The translations under genes and the position numbers were made by a program. From an uncultured Bacteroides sp. (GTDB lineage: Bacteria; Bacteroidota; Bacteroidia; Cytophagales; Cyclobacteriaceae): DNA of 64,000 nucleotides. The stretch is from contig CABHOV010000042.1 of the NCBI GenBank assembly GCA_902168185.1, positions 1 to 64,000 of the forward strand. Reading direction: 5' to 3'. Under the pieces are notes generated by a model. The model was not told where the DNA came from and ran no database searches. It saw only the letters and a program-made list of their open reading frames with translations. Of this stretch, positions 35,866-44,867 are shown in pieces. Each line of letters opens with the position of its first letter. Positions within the stretch are counted from its first letter, which is position 1.

Positions 35866-37097
35866 CAGGCCGAAGCTTTTAACAACGCTTCACGAACACG
35901 TGACGCTACAATCCGTTCTTGTCCTGGTACCAACATCCAGGTAGTTATACTCACAGAATTTGCTCCACCACCTGCGACTTCAATTGACGGATGTCCGTTA
36001 CGGAGTTTTTCCTTTAGTTCATCTCCGGAAAGTTTTACCTGCTTAATATTCCACGATACATTTAATGTAGGTATATGATTTGCAATGGGTGGCACATCTA
36101 TTTTTGTTTGTACACCTTGAACAGACTTAATCGCATCATTGATAAAACCGACCTGACCTTCCCATAACTTCCAGTCCTGATCATGATCTTTCGCAAGATA
36201 TGATTCGAGGGCTATAAGCATGCCGAGAATTTCTTCCTTACTAACTTTCATGCAACGGCCTACGGTGTTACCGCGTGGTGGTGCACTCAGGCGTGCCGCA
36301 GCGATCAGATCTTTTCGTCCTAACAGAAGACCTGCACTTTGGGGGCCGCGTATACCTTTTCCTCCAGAGAAGCAAACCAAGTCAAATCCCATGCTGGTAT
36401 ACTTCCAAAGGTTTTCTACCGGAGGTACATCTGCAGCACAATCATTCAATGTTGGTATGCTATACTTCTTTGCAACCTCCACAAATTCTTCAGCCTTGAT
36501 TTTTCCTTCCAGATTGTTTGCGTTTACAAAGAACAGGAGCGCGGTCTTTTCATTAATGGCTTTCTCCAGTTCAGTGCGTGTCTCGACAAAGATTACCTTC
36601 ACACCGCAATTTCGTAATGCGTGCGCATATACTATATCGTGTGCCTTTTGCATAATCACCTCAGTCTTCATGCCGCTACCTTCAAGGTGCGGAATCATAG
36701 CCGCTTTCTTTTCATCCATTCCGCTTAATATACCAGCCGTTGCAAGTGTAATAGCAGAGGCTGCTCCGGAAGTAACCGTGGCGGCTTCACTATGTACCAA
36801 TGCAGCAATACGTTCTCCTACCCGGTCTTGTAGTTCGTCTAGCAGCACATATTCCTTGGATGCATATTGTATAGCTTCCACTACTTCTTCTGTCATTAAT
36901 GATCCCGTCATAGAAGTATAGGTACCGGCTGCATTAATGAAAGTTCGAACACCCAGCTCTTTAAAATAGTCCCTATATTTTAATGGATTTGACTTCATTG
37001 CTCCTGCCAATGATTGAATCGGAGATGCGCTCAAGGCAAGTCCACCCAGTAACGGCAATGAAGAAAGTCGTTTAATTATATCTCTGCGTTTAGGCAT
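35865..37097 (-). CDS. Exported SelA/DgaE-like PLP-dependent enzyme with twin-arginine leader
   Basis: This is a 410-residue fold-type I PLP enzyme of the SelA-like group, whose best-known small-molecule member is D-glucosaminate-6-phosphate ammonia-lyase (DgaE). The core begins at about residue 45 (LGVRTFINAAGTYTSMTGS). Asp219 in LNDCAAD should bind the pyridine nitrogen and Lys247 in CFSGGKGIRGPQSAG should hold PLP. The N-terminus MPKRRDIIKRLSSLPLLGG has RRDIIK, a good match to the Tat motif, followed by a hydrophobic stretch and SASPIQSLAGA as a cleavage region. Tat export fits a protein that must bind its cofactor before crossing the membrane. Related enzymes are cytosolic, so this location is unusual. 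Its stop overlaps the amidohydrolase ATG by one base; RidA lies 132 bp upstream. Confidence 0.86.
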   Translation of the reverse strand: MPKRRDIIKRLSSLPLLGGLALSASPIQSLAGAMKSNPLKYRDYFKELGVRTFINAAGTYTSMTGSLMTEEVVEAIQYASKEYVLLDELQDRVGERIAALVHSEAATVTSGAASAITLATAGILSGMDEKKAAMIPHLEGSGMKTEVIMQKAHDIVYAHALRNCGVKVIFVETRTELEKAINEKTALLFFVNANNLEGKIKAEEFVEVAKKYSIPTLNDCAADVPPVENLWKYTSMGFDLVCFSGGKGIRGPQSAGLLLGRKDLIAAARLSAPPRGNTVGRCMKVSKEEILGMLIALESYLAKDHDQDWKLWEGQVGFINDAIKSVQGVQTKIDVPPIANHIPTLNVSWNIKQVKLSGDELKEKLRNGHPSIEVAGGGANSVSITTWMLVPGQERIVASRVREALLKASA

Positions 37098-37229
37098 GTA
37101 TAGGTATCAGTTATAGTTAGTAGTTGAAAGGCATGAGGCTTCCATGGCTCCTGCCCAAACCAAGCAAGAGCACATGAAAAGCATCACAATAATTAAACAC
37201 ATTACTTTCCCGTGAGAGGAGAAAGATTT

Positions 37230-37682
37230 TTACGCGATGGCAATACAATCCATCTCTACCAGGGAATTTCCAGGTACACCACCGCCTACTCCAACCGTTG
37301 TACGGACTGGTGGCTTGCTACCGAATTTTCCCCGGTATACTTCATTCATTCCCTGGTAATCCTTTATATCGTTCAGGTATACATTTACCTTTACAACTTT
37401 GTCCATCGAAGAGCCTGCGTTCTTCAATTCCTTTTCGAGTTCTTTCAAAACATGTTCGGTGTGTGCCTTTATATCACCTTCAAAATGCGCTCCTTTCCCG
37501 GCAACGAATACAAAACCACGATGTTTCGTTGCTCCGGAGAATAAGGGTATCTCCTGATCATCGGTAACATTGAATGCCGCCTTTTCATCGTTCGTCTCCG
37601 CCTGTGTGGTATATCCCAATCCGAATATTCCGGCAAGCGATACCGTTAACTTTTTCAACATGCTTCTTCGTTGCTCTTTCAT
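37230..37682 (-). CDS. Exported RidA (YjgF/UK114)-family enamine/imine deaminase with twin-arginine leader
   Basis: This is a 150-residue protein. The RidA fold covers about residues 42-150 and keeps the catalytic Arg127 in PPVRTTVGVGG and the C-terminal VEMDCIAIA block. RidA proteins hydrolyse reactive enamines and imines released by PLP enzymes to keto acids and ammonia. The leader MKEQRRSMLKKLTVSLAGIF carries RRSMLKK, a strong Tat-like motif, and TTQAETN as a likely cleavage site. Most RidA proteins have no leader. It lies 23 bp after the susD-like gene and immediately before the PLP-enzyme gene, which matches its expected role as that enzyme's partner. Confidence 0.88.
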   Translation of the reverse strand: MKEQRRSMLKKLTVSLAGIFGLGYTTQAETNDEKAAFNVTDDQEIPLFSGATKHRGFVFVAGKGAHFEGDIKAHTEHVLKELEKELKNAGSSMDKVVKVNVYLNDIKDYQGMNEVYRGKFGSKPPVRTTVGVGGGVPGNSLVEMDCIAIA

Positions 37683-37705
37683 GTGTTTGTTATTTGAATT
37701 CGATA

Positions 37706-39253
37706 TTATTCTTTATCCCACCAGATCCGTGTTAAAAAATCGTCAGGACCTTGCTGGCCAATAGCCGCGCTATAGGAGTCAGTATTTAATGTTGCTTCAT
37801 TCACGGGATATAGGAATCTTCTAAAAATCTTACCGCCTGTTGCATTGCCCGGGTAATTATTTGGTACAAGTGCAGGATACCCTGTGCGGCGATAGTTCGC
37901 GAAAACCTCCTGCGCATCCGGAAAGATGCTCATCCAGAATTGAGTATATATCTGAGCCATTTGTGCATCAACGGTTCCTCCTGTGTTTAGTGCGTGCGAT
38001 TCAACATAGGTATCAATGTCACCGCTGGATATAGTGCCTGCAGTACCGCTGATCAGATCCCACTGCTGCATGGCAGCACGAATACCTTTTTCATATAGGG
38101 AACTTGCAGATTCTGCGGTGTACCAATTCTTCAATGCAGCCTCGGAGAGTAAAAAATAAGTTTCTGCTGCTGTGAAAAGTAGCATTGGTGCCGCGAGACG
38201 TAATACTGTTTTCTGATTCGGCTCCGAATAGGTAACAAAATCTGCAGGCTTAACACCGTTTATAGTGGCCGGCATACCTTTCTGAATATCAGCTGTTCCA
38301 TCGGCAACGCCATTTACATATACTACCGCGAGTACGCTTAAACGTGGATCGTTATTCGATTTCAGAGAATCTATAAATACCTGCTGATATTTTCCGCCTT
38401 CCGTGTTGCTTACACCATCGGCTTTAATATAGTCATCGGTCAATAATGCCAATGCAAGTGGGTTCTTATTTATATCCTGACCAGAACCCAGGTACGTAAG
38501 CTTGGCTATATCATTGTACTGCATAATAACGCCACCTGCTATAGCCTTTGCAACCCAGGTTTGTGCATTCCCTGCGTCTACTTTTGTGAGACGCATGCCC
38601 AGTCGCAACATTAATGAATACGCTAACTTTTTCCATTGCGTGGGATCGCCTCCATAGATCAAATCTGAAGTTCCAAACGTTGTGGCATTGCCGGCATCCA
38701 GACTTTGTGCGGCTTCATCAAGCTCTTTCAGTATATCTGCATATATAGCTTGCTGTGGATCATAAGCCGGTTGAAAGATTGATTCATTATACCCTTGACC
38801 AGCTTCCGAATATGGTATATCTCCATATAAATCTGTTAAGCGGCTAAAACAATATGCCCGCCAGATCCGCGCTACGGCATATAGGTTTACTTGTGTCGGA
38901 TCGTCCTTTACAGCCTTTATTACTTCTCCTATTTCGTTAATCTGATTGGGATAAGCATTATTAAATACCGAACTGGACTGTGCGCTTTGAGAAGCTACAT
39001 ATTTAGAACCAAAGCCTGCCACGTCATTATAGCTCGTGGTATACTGCATAGTGCCCAAAAGCAGTGAAGCCGTGTTGCCACTATACCGCGCTCCGTCATA
39101 CTGAGCCTTACTAAAGATATATTGTGGTGTAGCTTCCGATACTGCATCCGGATTTGTATTGATCTCTTCAAAGCCATTATCGCAGGCTTGTGTAAAGAGA
39201 AGACTTGGCGCCAGCAGTAAAACGCGTGTATATTTCTTAATTGTAAGTTTCAT
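37706..39253 (-). CDS. SusD/RagB-family lipoprotein of the exported-enzyme operon
   Basis: This is a 515-residue surface lipoprotein (lipobox TQAC, Cys24), followed by DNGFEEINTNPDAVSEATP. SusD-like_2 features include LYGDIPYSEAGQGYNE near 140, QWKKLAYSLMLRLGMRLTK near 208 and YRRTGYPALVPNNYPG...IFRRFLYPVNEATLN near the C-terminus. It forms the lid for the SusC-like transporter encoded 18 bp upstream and is followed after 23 bp by the RidA gene. Since the operon has no glycosidase, the captured ligand may be a small or oligomeric compound bearing amide or amino groups rather than a plain polysaccharide (inference). Confidence 0.93.
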   Translation of the reverse strand: MKLTIKKYTRVLLLAPSLLFTQACDNGFEEINTNPDAVSEATPQYIFSKAQYDGARYSGNTASLLLGTMQYTTSYNDVAGFGSKYVASQSAQSSSVFNNAYPNQINEIGEVIKAVKDDPTQVNLYAVARIWRAYCFSRLTDLYGDIPYSEAGQGYNESIFQPAYDPQQAIYADILKELDEAAQSLDAGNATTFGTSDLIYGGDPTQWKKLAYSLMLRLGMRLTKVDAGNAQTWVAKAIAGGVIMQYNDIAKLTYLGSGQDINKNPLALALLTDDYIKADGVSNTEGGKYQQVFIDSLKSNNDPRLSVLAVVYVNGVADGTADIQKGMPATINGVKPADFVTYSEPNQKTVLRLAAPMLLFTAAETYFLLSEAALKNWYTAESASSLYEKGIRAAMQQWDLISGTAGTISSGDIDTYVESHALNTGGTVDAQMAQIYTQFWMSIFPDAQEVFANYRRTGYPALVPNNYPGNATGGKIFRRFLYPVNEATLNTDSYSAAIGQQGPDDFLTRIWWDKE

Positions 39254-39271
39254 GATCTTCGTTTTTAAAGA

Positions 39272-42200
39272 TTAGAATTTAAGCATCAGGTTTACACCAT
39301 ACGACCGGGTGCGTGGCAAGCCAATCGATTCAATACCTTGCGCAGGTCCATTGCTGAGACTTTGCTCCGGATCAAAATTGTCTGTCTTCTTATAAAACGT
39401 AAGGAGGTTGCGGCCAACAAATGCTATACTGGCAGATTGTATCTTCAGGAACTTGAGTTTGGATACTGGTATCTGATACGAAAGTATAACTTGTCTGAGT
39501 TTTACGAAGCTGGCATCATGCACAAATAGTTCCGTATATCTGTTCAGGTTATTGTAGTAACCGCTGCGAAGCTCTGTTACCGGTATAGTTCGCGAAAAGC
39601 TGTCGCCCGTCCTGGTTACACCGCTTAACACCAGACCATCCTCTCTGCCTGCGAGTGTTGACTTGAGCAAGCCCAATCGGGTGGCGTATACTTCCATTAC
39701 CGAAAATACTTTGTTGCCGAACTTTGCATCTACCAGGAAGCTTAGCGAAATACTTTTATATCTGAAATCACTGCTAAAGCCCATGGTAATAGGAGGAACT
39801 CCTTTGCCCAACTCCTGGTTGATATCGGTCTGCACAGGAAGGCCTGAGTTTGTATCATATATAGTATTCCCGTTTTCATCTTTAAGCATTCGATATCCGT
39901 AAATCGCACCGTAAGTATGCCCTACCCTGTTATTAATATAGGCATTACCATTAGCAGAATTACCCAGTGAAAATGTACTTATACCATCCGCCAGTTTAAG
40001 CACTTCACTTTTATTATAGGCAAAATTATAACTCGCATTCCAGCTGAAGTTTGTGGTCTTCACAGGTGTGGCTGTTAACAATACCTCGATACCTTTATTA
40101 CTCAATTGACCCGAATTCAAAATTGCTGAGCTATAGCCTGAAGTATTGGATATAGGTACCTTCACTATATCATCGGTTGTTTTACGATTATATAGCGCAA
40201 GGTCTAATCCCAGGCGATTATCAATCAACTGCAAATTCAGTCCTACCTCCGTTGTTGTAGAGGTAAATGGTTTCAGATCTATATTCGTTATAGAGGTAGC
40301 ACCGTCCACTGTGGTAACGTTTTGCAACGGCACTGAGCTTGCACTCGCTACACTGCTGTAAGTAAGGTTGATGGCATATGGATCTGGACCTCCGCCTCCC
40401 ACCTGTGCCCACGATGCCCTGACGCGCGCAAGGTTAAACACGCGCGGTAACGCTACGGCATCCGAAAGCACAAAGCTTGCTCCTATACTTGGATAAAATA
40501 TATGATTGTTGGTAGGACTTAATGTTGAGAACCAATCCTGCCGGCCTGTTGCCGTAAGGAAGAGCATGCTCTTATAGTCTAAATCTACAGAACCAAATAC
40601 CGAGTTTGTTGTAACACGGCCTCTGTACGGTGTAGTGGTAGAGGTAGCTAAATTCGAGAAGCTATAGAAGTATGGCTGTATATAGTTCTTTCCGGATAAG
40701 TTTAATTGCTTGTTCTCAAACTTGCGACCATTTATACCTGCCAATACTGAAATGCCGAATTTCTCAGCTACCAAAGTTTTATAGGTAGCCGTGATCATAC
40801 CATTGGTTTCCGATACGTCTGACTTTATACCAGCATACTCACCGAGCGGTGTATACAATGTACCCGTTGGCAAAATGTTCGTATAATTATAGTTATAGAA
40901 GTCTCGTGTAACAGTCCCTTTCAGGGTCAGGTTTTTAAATAAATCATAGGCGACAGAAGCCTGACCGATGAAACGGTTTTTATCATCCGACTCTTTGAAT
41001 TTATTCACCACGAAATAACTGTTGTTAGCGATAGCCGCATCATTCCAGGTGATCTCGTTTCCCTTTGCATCATAGCCCGGCTTCAGCCAGCGGATGTCCA
41101 CGGTGTTGGCAACTTCATACGGTGTCCAATTCGGATTACCCAAAGCATCGCCCGCACTGGCGCGATTATTCGCAGACTCCAGCGAGTATTGTATTACGGA
41201 TTCAATGCGTAAGCGATCGCTTAACTTCGCGCTAAGATTCAGGTTAGCAGTCTTACGATTATACTTGCTGTTGGGTAATATACTTTTACTATCCAGATCA
41301 GCGAGCGACAACCGGTATAGCAGTACGTCATTACCACCCGAAAATGCAAGTGTATTGGTAAATGTAGATCCCGTGCGATAGAAATTTTTCAAATTATCTT
41401 TCTGTGCAGTATAGGGATGATTAAGTCCATCGGCTGCCACATAATTCGTAGAACCATCAATCTTGGCACCGAAAGATCTGCGTCCTGTAGCCTGAGCTTG
41501 CGCCAACGTAGTAGGCATTACACCACCATCACCTTGCCCATACTCGTATTGGAAATCAGGAAAGACAGAAACTTTTTCTGCTGTGAACGTAGAATTATAC
41601 TCTACACCAATTCCTTTTTGAGCTTTGCCTTTTTTCGTAGTGATCAGAATAACACCATTTGCACCACGCGAACCATACAATGCTGCAGCGGTCCCACCTT
41701 TTAATACTGTTATCGATTCAATGTCGTCCGGATTTATAGCGGCTATACCATCGCCACGGTCAACATTGCTCGTTATACCATTCGGTGTTGCACTTCCTCC
41801 GGGTACAGAGTTGTCGATGGGCATACCATTGATTACATATAGCGGTTGGCTATTTCCTGTAACAGATCCGTTACCCCGTATAACAACACGACTGGATCCA
41901 CCTGGTCCTGTAGATATACCCGTTGCGTTAACACCTGCAATCTTACCCGTTAAAGCATTCGCTACATTGTTCTCGCGTGCTTGTGTAAATTCTTCACCTT
42001 TCACTTCCGTTACCGAATAGGCCACGGAGCTTTTATCTTTTTCTATACCCAAGGCTGTAACAACAATCTCGTTGAGGGATTGTGCTTCCTGTATCATCAC
42101 GACATTTACCGTTGTTTGTGTACTAACCGGAATTTCCTGAATACCATAGCCGATAAAGGAGAACACCAGTATACCGCCACCATCGGGAAGTGTAAGTATA

Positions 42201-42796
42201 TATTTACCATTAGCATCTGTCGTTGTGCCGATCGCGGATGCTTTTAAAACTACATTGACTCCAGGCATAGGCTCTCCATCATCCCGTGACGTAATGACAC
42301 CACTTACCTGCAACGCTGATTCTCCGTTCCAGGATGTAACGATTCGCTCGACTGAGTCCCGTATATTTACGGGTTTGCCATCCGATGCATCAGTATATCT
42401 ACCATCGTTTCGGGAAAGTGAAAAAATAGTAAACTGCTTTTTATTGATGCGCTTATAGTTCAGCATCGAACCAGTCAGTAGTTTCTCAAGCAACTCTTCC
42501 AATGTATAGGCTGTGTTGTTCAGCAATGCCTGCGATACTTGCTTATCTTCCAGTAGGCCTTCTTTATAGGCAAACTTTACATGGTAACGGGTTTTGATTT
42601 GATCAAGTGCCTCTTTCAGGCTAATGCTTCCATCTTCCTTTCCATAAGGAACGATGACTGCACCATTGTTTTGGGACATAGGCGTTCGTGCTGTATAGGC
42701 ACTGGCGTATTGCTGTCCAAAGCATTGTGGTGACAAATTGAGTGCGATCACCAGCAGGAAGAAACCACAAAGTGAAATCGAGTCGAATTTTTTCAT
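39272..42796 (-). CDS. SusC/RagA-family TonB-linked transporter with STN domain, exported-enzyme operon
   Basis: This is a 1174-residue TonB-dependent transducer. The order is signal peptide (about 1-28), STN domain (about 55-128, SISLKEALDQIKTRYHVKFAY), carboxypeptidase-like domain (about 162-235, SRDDGEPMPGVNVVLK), plug (VVTALGIEKDKSS...INPDDIESITVLKGGTAAALYG) and a beta-barrel ending YGVNLMLKF. The STN domain matches the FecR encoded 33 bp upstream, and an ECF sigma gene precedes that, so substrate binding should switch on this operon. The plug and barrel are closely similar to the 19972-23079 protein (shared YRTGSSFTNT and YEYGQG-type blocks), which points to duplication. Confidence 0.95.
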   Translation of the reverse strand: MKKFDSISLCGFFLLVIALNLSPQCFGQQYASAYTARTPMSQNNGAVIVPYGKEDGSISLKEALDQIKTRYHVKFAYKEGLLEDKQVSQALLNNTAYTLEELLEKLLTGSMLNYKRINKKQFTIFSLSRNDGRYTDASDGKPVNIRDSVERIVTSWNGESALQVSGVITSRDDGEPMPGVNVVLKASAIGTTTDANGKYILTLPDGGGILVFSFIGYGIQEIPVSTQTTVNVVMIQEAQSLNEIVVTALGIEKDKSSVAYSVTEVKGEEFTQARENNVANALTGKIAGVNATGISTGPGGSSRVVIRGNGSVTGNSQPLYVINGMPIDNSVPGGSATPNGITSNVDRGDGIAAINPDDIESITVLKGGTAAALYGSRGANGVILITTKKGKAQKGIGVEYNSTFTAEKVSVFPDFQYEYGQGDGGVMPTTLAQAQATGRRSFGAKIDGSTNYVAADGLNHPYTAQKDNLKNFYRTGSTFTNTLAFSGGNDVLLYRLSLADLDSKSILPNSKYNRKTANLNLSAKLSDRLRIESVIQYSLESANNRASAGDALGNPNWTPYEVANTVDIRWLKPGYDAKGNEITWNDAAIANNSYFVVNKFKESDDKNRFIGQASVAYDLFKNLTLKGTVTRDFYNYNYTNILPTGTLYTPLGEYAGIKSDVSETNGMITATYKTLVAEKFGISVLAGINGRKFENKQLNLSGKNYIQPYFYSFSNLATSTTTPYRGRVTTNSVFGSVDLDYKSMLFLTATGRQDWFSTLSPTNNHIFYPSIGASFVLSDAVALPRVFNLARVRASWAQVGGGGPDPYAINLTYSSVASASSVPLQNVTTVDGATSITNIDLKPFTSTTTEVGLNLQLIDNRLGLDLALYNRKTTDDIVKVPISNTSGYSSAILNSGQLSNKGIEVLLTATPVKTTNFSWNASYNFAYNKSEVLKLADGISTFSLGNSANGNAYINNRVGHTYGAIYGYRMLKDENGNTIYDTNSGLPVQTDINQELGKGVPPITMGFSSDFRYKSISLSFLVDAKFGNKVFSVMEVYATRLGLLKSTLAGREDGLVLSGVTRTGDSFSRTIPVTELRSGYYNNLNRYTELFVHDASFVKLRQVILSYQIPVSKLKFLKIQSASIAFVGRNLLTFYKKTDNFDPEQSLSNGPAQGIESIGLPRTRSYGVNLMLKF

Positions 42797-42829
42797 AGTA
42801 TATGGGTTAGGTATTGGTATATATATAGG

Positions 42830-43873
42830 TTATTTGCGGGTTATGATTATTTCCTTGCCCGACTCTTCTATTTTGATTCCCAAGGTTGAGGAAGCTAGCG
42901 CAAGTAGTTCCTGTACACTGGTTACACTGATTTCTCCTTCTATTCTCAGATTCAACAATTCCTGATCTTCTACATTTACCGAGTATCCATAATTGTCTTG
43001 CAGATTTTCCATAATATCATTCAGTGTGGGATCGATGAATGCAATTTCACGTACGGTCCATGTGGCAACTTTATGCGGGCGTACAAGCTTCTTTTTAGAG
43101 AGAAGCTTCTGTCCTGCATACTCAACATAGTCGCCTGGAGTAAGTACAAGGCCACCCGATGCTATAGCAGATGAACCGGTATAGCTTACTTCTATCTTTC
43201 CACTGAGCAGTGCGATGTTGGTTTTGTTTCTTCGGCTCTTCACATTAAAAGAAGTGCCGAGTACCTGGATATCAATTCCATTGCCGTGCACTATAAATCT
43301 ATGGGCCGGTAAAATATGGGTAGTGTCTATATTTATATGCTTTACATCAAAGTATGCCTCACCCTTAATCCATACTTCGCGCTGTGCATCATCATTCCAT
43401 GAATCTTTATAGGTGAGCTCCGAATTGCCATTCAGCATAACTATAGATTGGTCCGGCAGTGTAATAGCTTTTACTTCTCCGAAAGCCGTTTTAACGGTAT
43501 GTGTTCCCTTTGTCAGTACGGACCAGAGTATAAGAGTACAGGCTATAAACAATGCAATAGAAGCTGCTACCTTATATATAGGGAAGCGAATAACTTTCGT
43601 CTGCGAAGTTGATTGCTTGTGTATAGTCGCACTGATGCGCTTCCATACTTCATCGCGATGCTCTTCATTTGTGAAAGAGGATTGATTCCGGTATATCTTT
43701 ATAATGGAGGCTGCTTCACGAAGTACTTTCTCGTTATCAGGGTATTGAACGAGGAAAGTTTGCCAGAAAGCATTGCTTCTGGAATCTGCTCCAATTACCC
43801 ATCGAACAAAGGAATCGTCTTCTAAAAAGTCTGATAGTTTATACTGAGCGTAATCATGGTAAGTCATGTGCAT
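42830..43873 (-). CDS. FecR-family anti-sigma factor of the exported-enzyme operon
   Basis: This is a 347-residue inner-membrane regulator (ATG at 43867 is an alternative start two codons in). The cytosolic N-terminal part (1-100) should hold the ECF sigma factor. One transmembrane helix lies at about 101-120, then a FecR domain (about 125-235, TAFGEVKAITLPDQSIVMLNGNSELTY region) and a C-terminal DUF4974 domain (about 275-345, FIDPTLNDIMENLQDNYGYSV). The sigma gene is 178 bp upstream and susC 33 bp downstream, the standard sigma/anti-sigma/transducer order. Confidence 0.94.
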   Translation of the reverse strand: MHMTYHDYAQYKLSDFLEDDSFVRWVIGADSRSNAFWQTFLVQYPDNEKVLREAASIIKIYRNQSSFTNEEHRDEVWKRISATIHKQSTSQTKVIRFPIYKVAASIALFIACTLILWSVLTKGTHTVKTAFGEVKAITLPDQSIVMLNGNSELTYKDSWNDDAQREVWIKGEAYFDVKHINIDTTHILPAHRFIVHGNGIDIQVLGTSFNVKSRRNKTNIALLSGKIEVSYTGSSAIASGGLVLTPGDYVEYAGQKLLSKKKLVRPHKVATWTVREIAFIDPTLNDIMENLQDNYGYSVNVEDQELLNLRIEGEISVTSVQELLALASSTLGIKIEESGKEIIITRK

Positions 43874-44051
43874 GAACTCTGTTATTCATACCTATTAGAC
43901 ATTGACTCACAGAATTATCCCTTCCGAATCAAATAATTTTAAGAATATTATTTTAACAAGACACACACACGCAACACAAACGACTGCATAGTCGATTTCT
44001 GCAAATTTGATACAATACTATATAGAATGCTGAAAACCGGTATTGAAAAGT

Positions 44052-44726
44052 CTAAGCCTGATCGGCTAAAGACGATATAGGAATCTGAATTAAAACGTGA
44101 GCTTGGGTATATCTTTCGGAGGATGTCGATGAGCTGAATACAGTTCTCATGATTATTTCAACGGTTGCAATGCTTAATAAACTCAAGGATTGCTGTACGC
44201 TCTCCAATGCTTTATAGAGTAATTTATAGGCGGAATTTACATGTATTGCCATGATGTCGGCAATTTCTTCGTAGGACAGTCCATCGTAAAATCGCAGGTA
44301 TATAATTTCCTGTTGTCTGGCTGGCAGCTTATGCAGCACTTTCTTAATCGTTTCCTGCAACATTTGCTCCTCTTCATTTAAGATCAGCTGATTGTCATAC
44401 GATACTTCAAACGGTATAGATTCTTCGTCTTCCTGTATAGTAAAGAAACGCGATTGAGTGCGGAGCTTTCTGAATAAAATGTTCCGAAGTGATTTATATA
44501 GGTAATTCTTTACAGAAAGTGGCTCACCAAGATTATTACGATTTGTCCACAGCCTTACGAACAGATCATGAATAGCATCTTCAATCAGGTTAACATCTCT
44601 GGTAAATTTATAGCCGTAATTGTTCAGTAACCGGTAGTATAAATGATACAGGCTTGTATAGGCTTCCCAATCACCTTTCTTAAAGGTATTCCAAAGAATG
44701 TTGTGCGAATCCTGGTGGGAGCTCAT
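44052..44726 (-). CDS. ECF RNA polymerase sigma factor, Bacteroidetes type
   Basis: This is a 224-residue sigma-70 family protein. Region 2 is at about 25-90 (NLIEDAIHDLFVRLWTNRNNL) and region 4 at about 120-175 (LPARQQEIIYLRFYDGLSYEEIADIM...AYKLLYKAL). About 45 residues beyond region 4 (SIATVEIIMRTVF...LADQA) exceed the usual length and may contact FecR. It heads the nine-gene unit ending at the BASS carrier and should direct its transcription once released by the FecR protein. The LacI gene ends 141 bp upstream on the same strand. Confidence 0.93.
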   Translation of the reverse strand: MSSHQDSHNILWNTFKKGDWEAYTSLYHLYYRLLNNYGYKFTRDVNLIEDAIHDLFVRLWTNRNNLGEPLSVKNYLYKSLRNILFRKLRTQSRFFTIQEDEESIPFEVSYDNQLILNEEEQMLQETIKKVLHKLPARQQEIIYLRFYDGLSYEEIADIMAIHVNSAYKLLYKALESVQQSLSLLSIATVEIIMRTVFSSSTSSERYTQAHVLIQIPISSLADQA

Positions 44727-44867
44727 GAATATCTATACTTCTTCTATAAAGAAAGGGAATAAATATGAAAGCGCAACAGATTTTATCAATTACTATATAT
44801 GGAAGCCCCGGTATATTCTTTTAGTATAGCGACATCCGGGTCTGTTATATATAGTAAATAAGAGTGA

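Noticed and set aside
36220-36921. 233-codon plus-strand frame
   Set aside because: Antisense to the PLP-enzyme gene; composition rich in Ser, Pro and Arg as expected of a shadow frame.
44727-44867. Possible terminator (CCCGG...CCGGG) between the LacI and ECF sigma genes
   Set aside because: Only 5-bp arms with a loop of about 25 nt and no U-tract; too weak to call.
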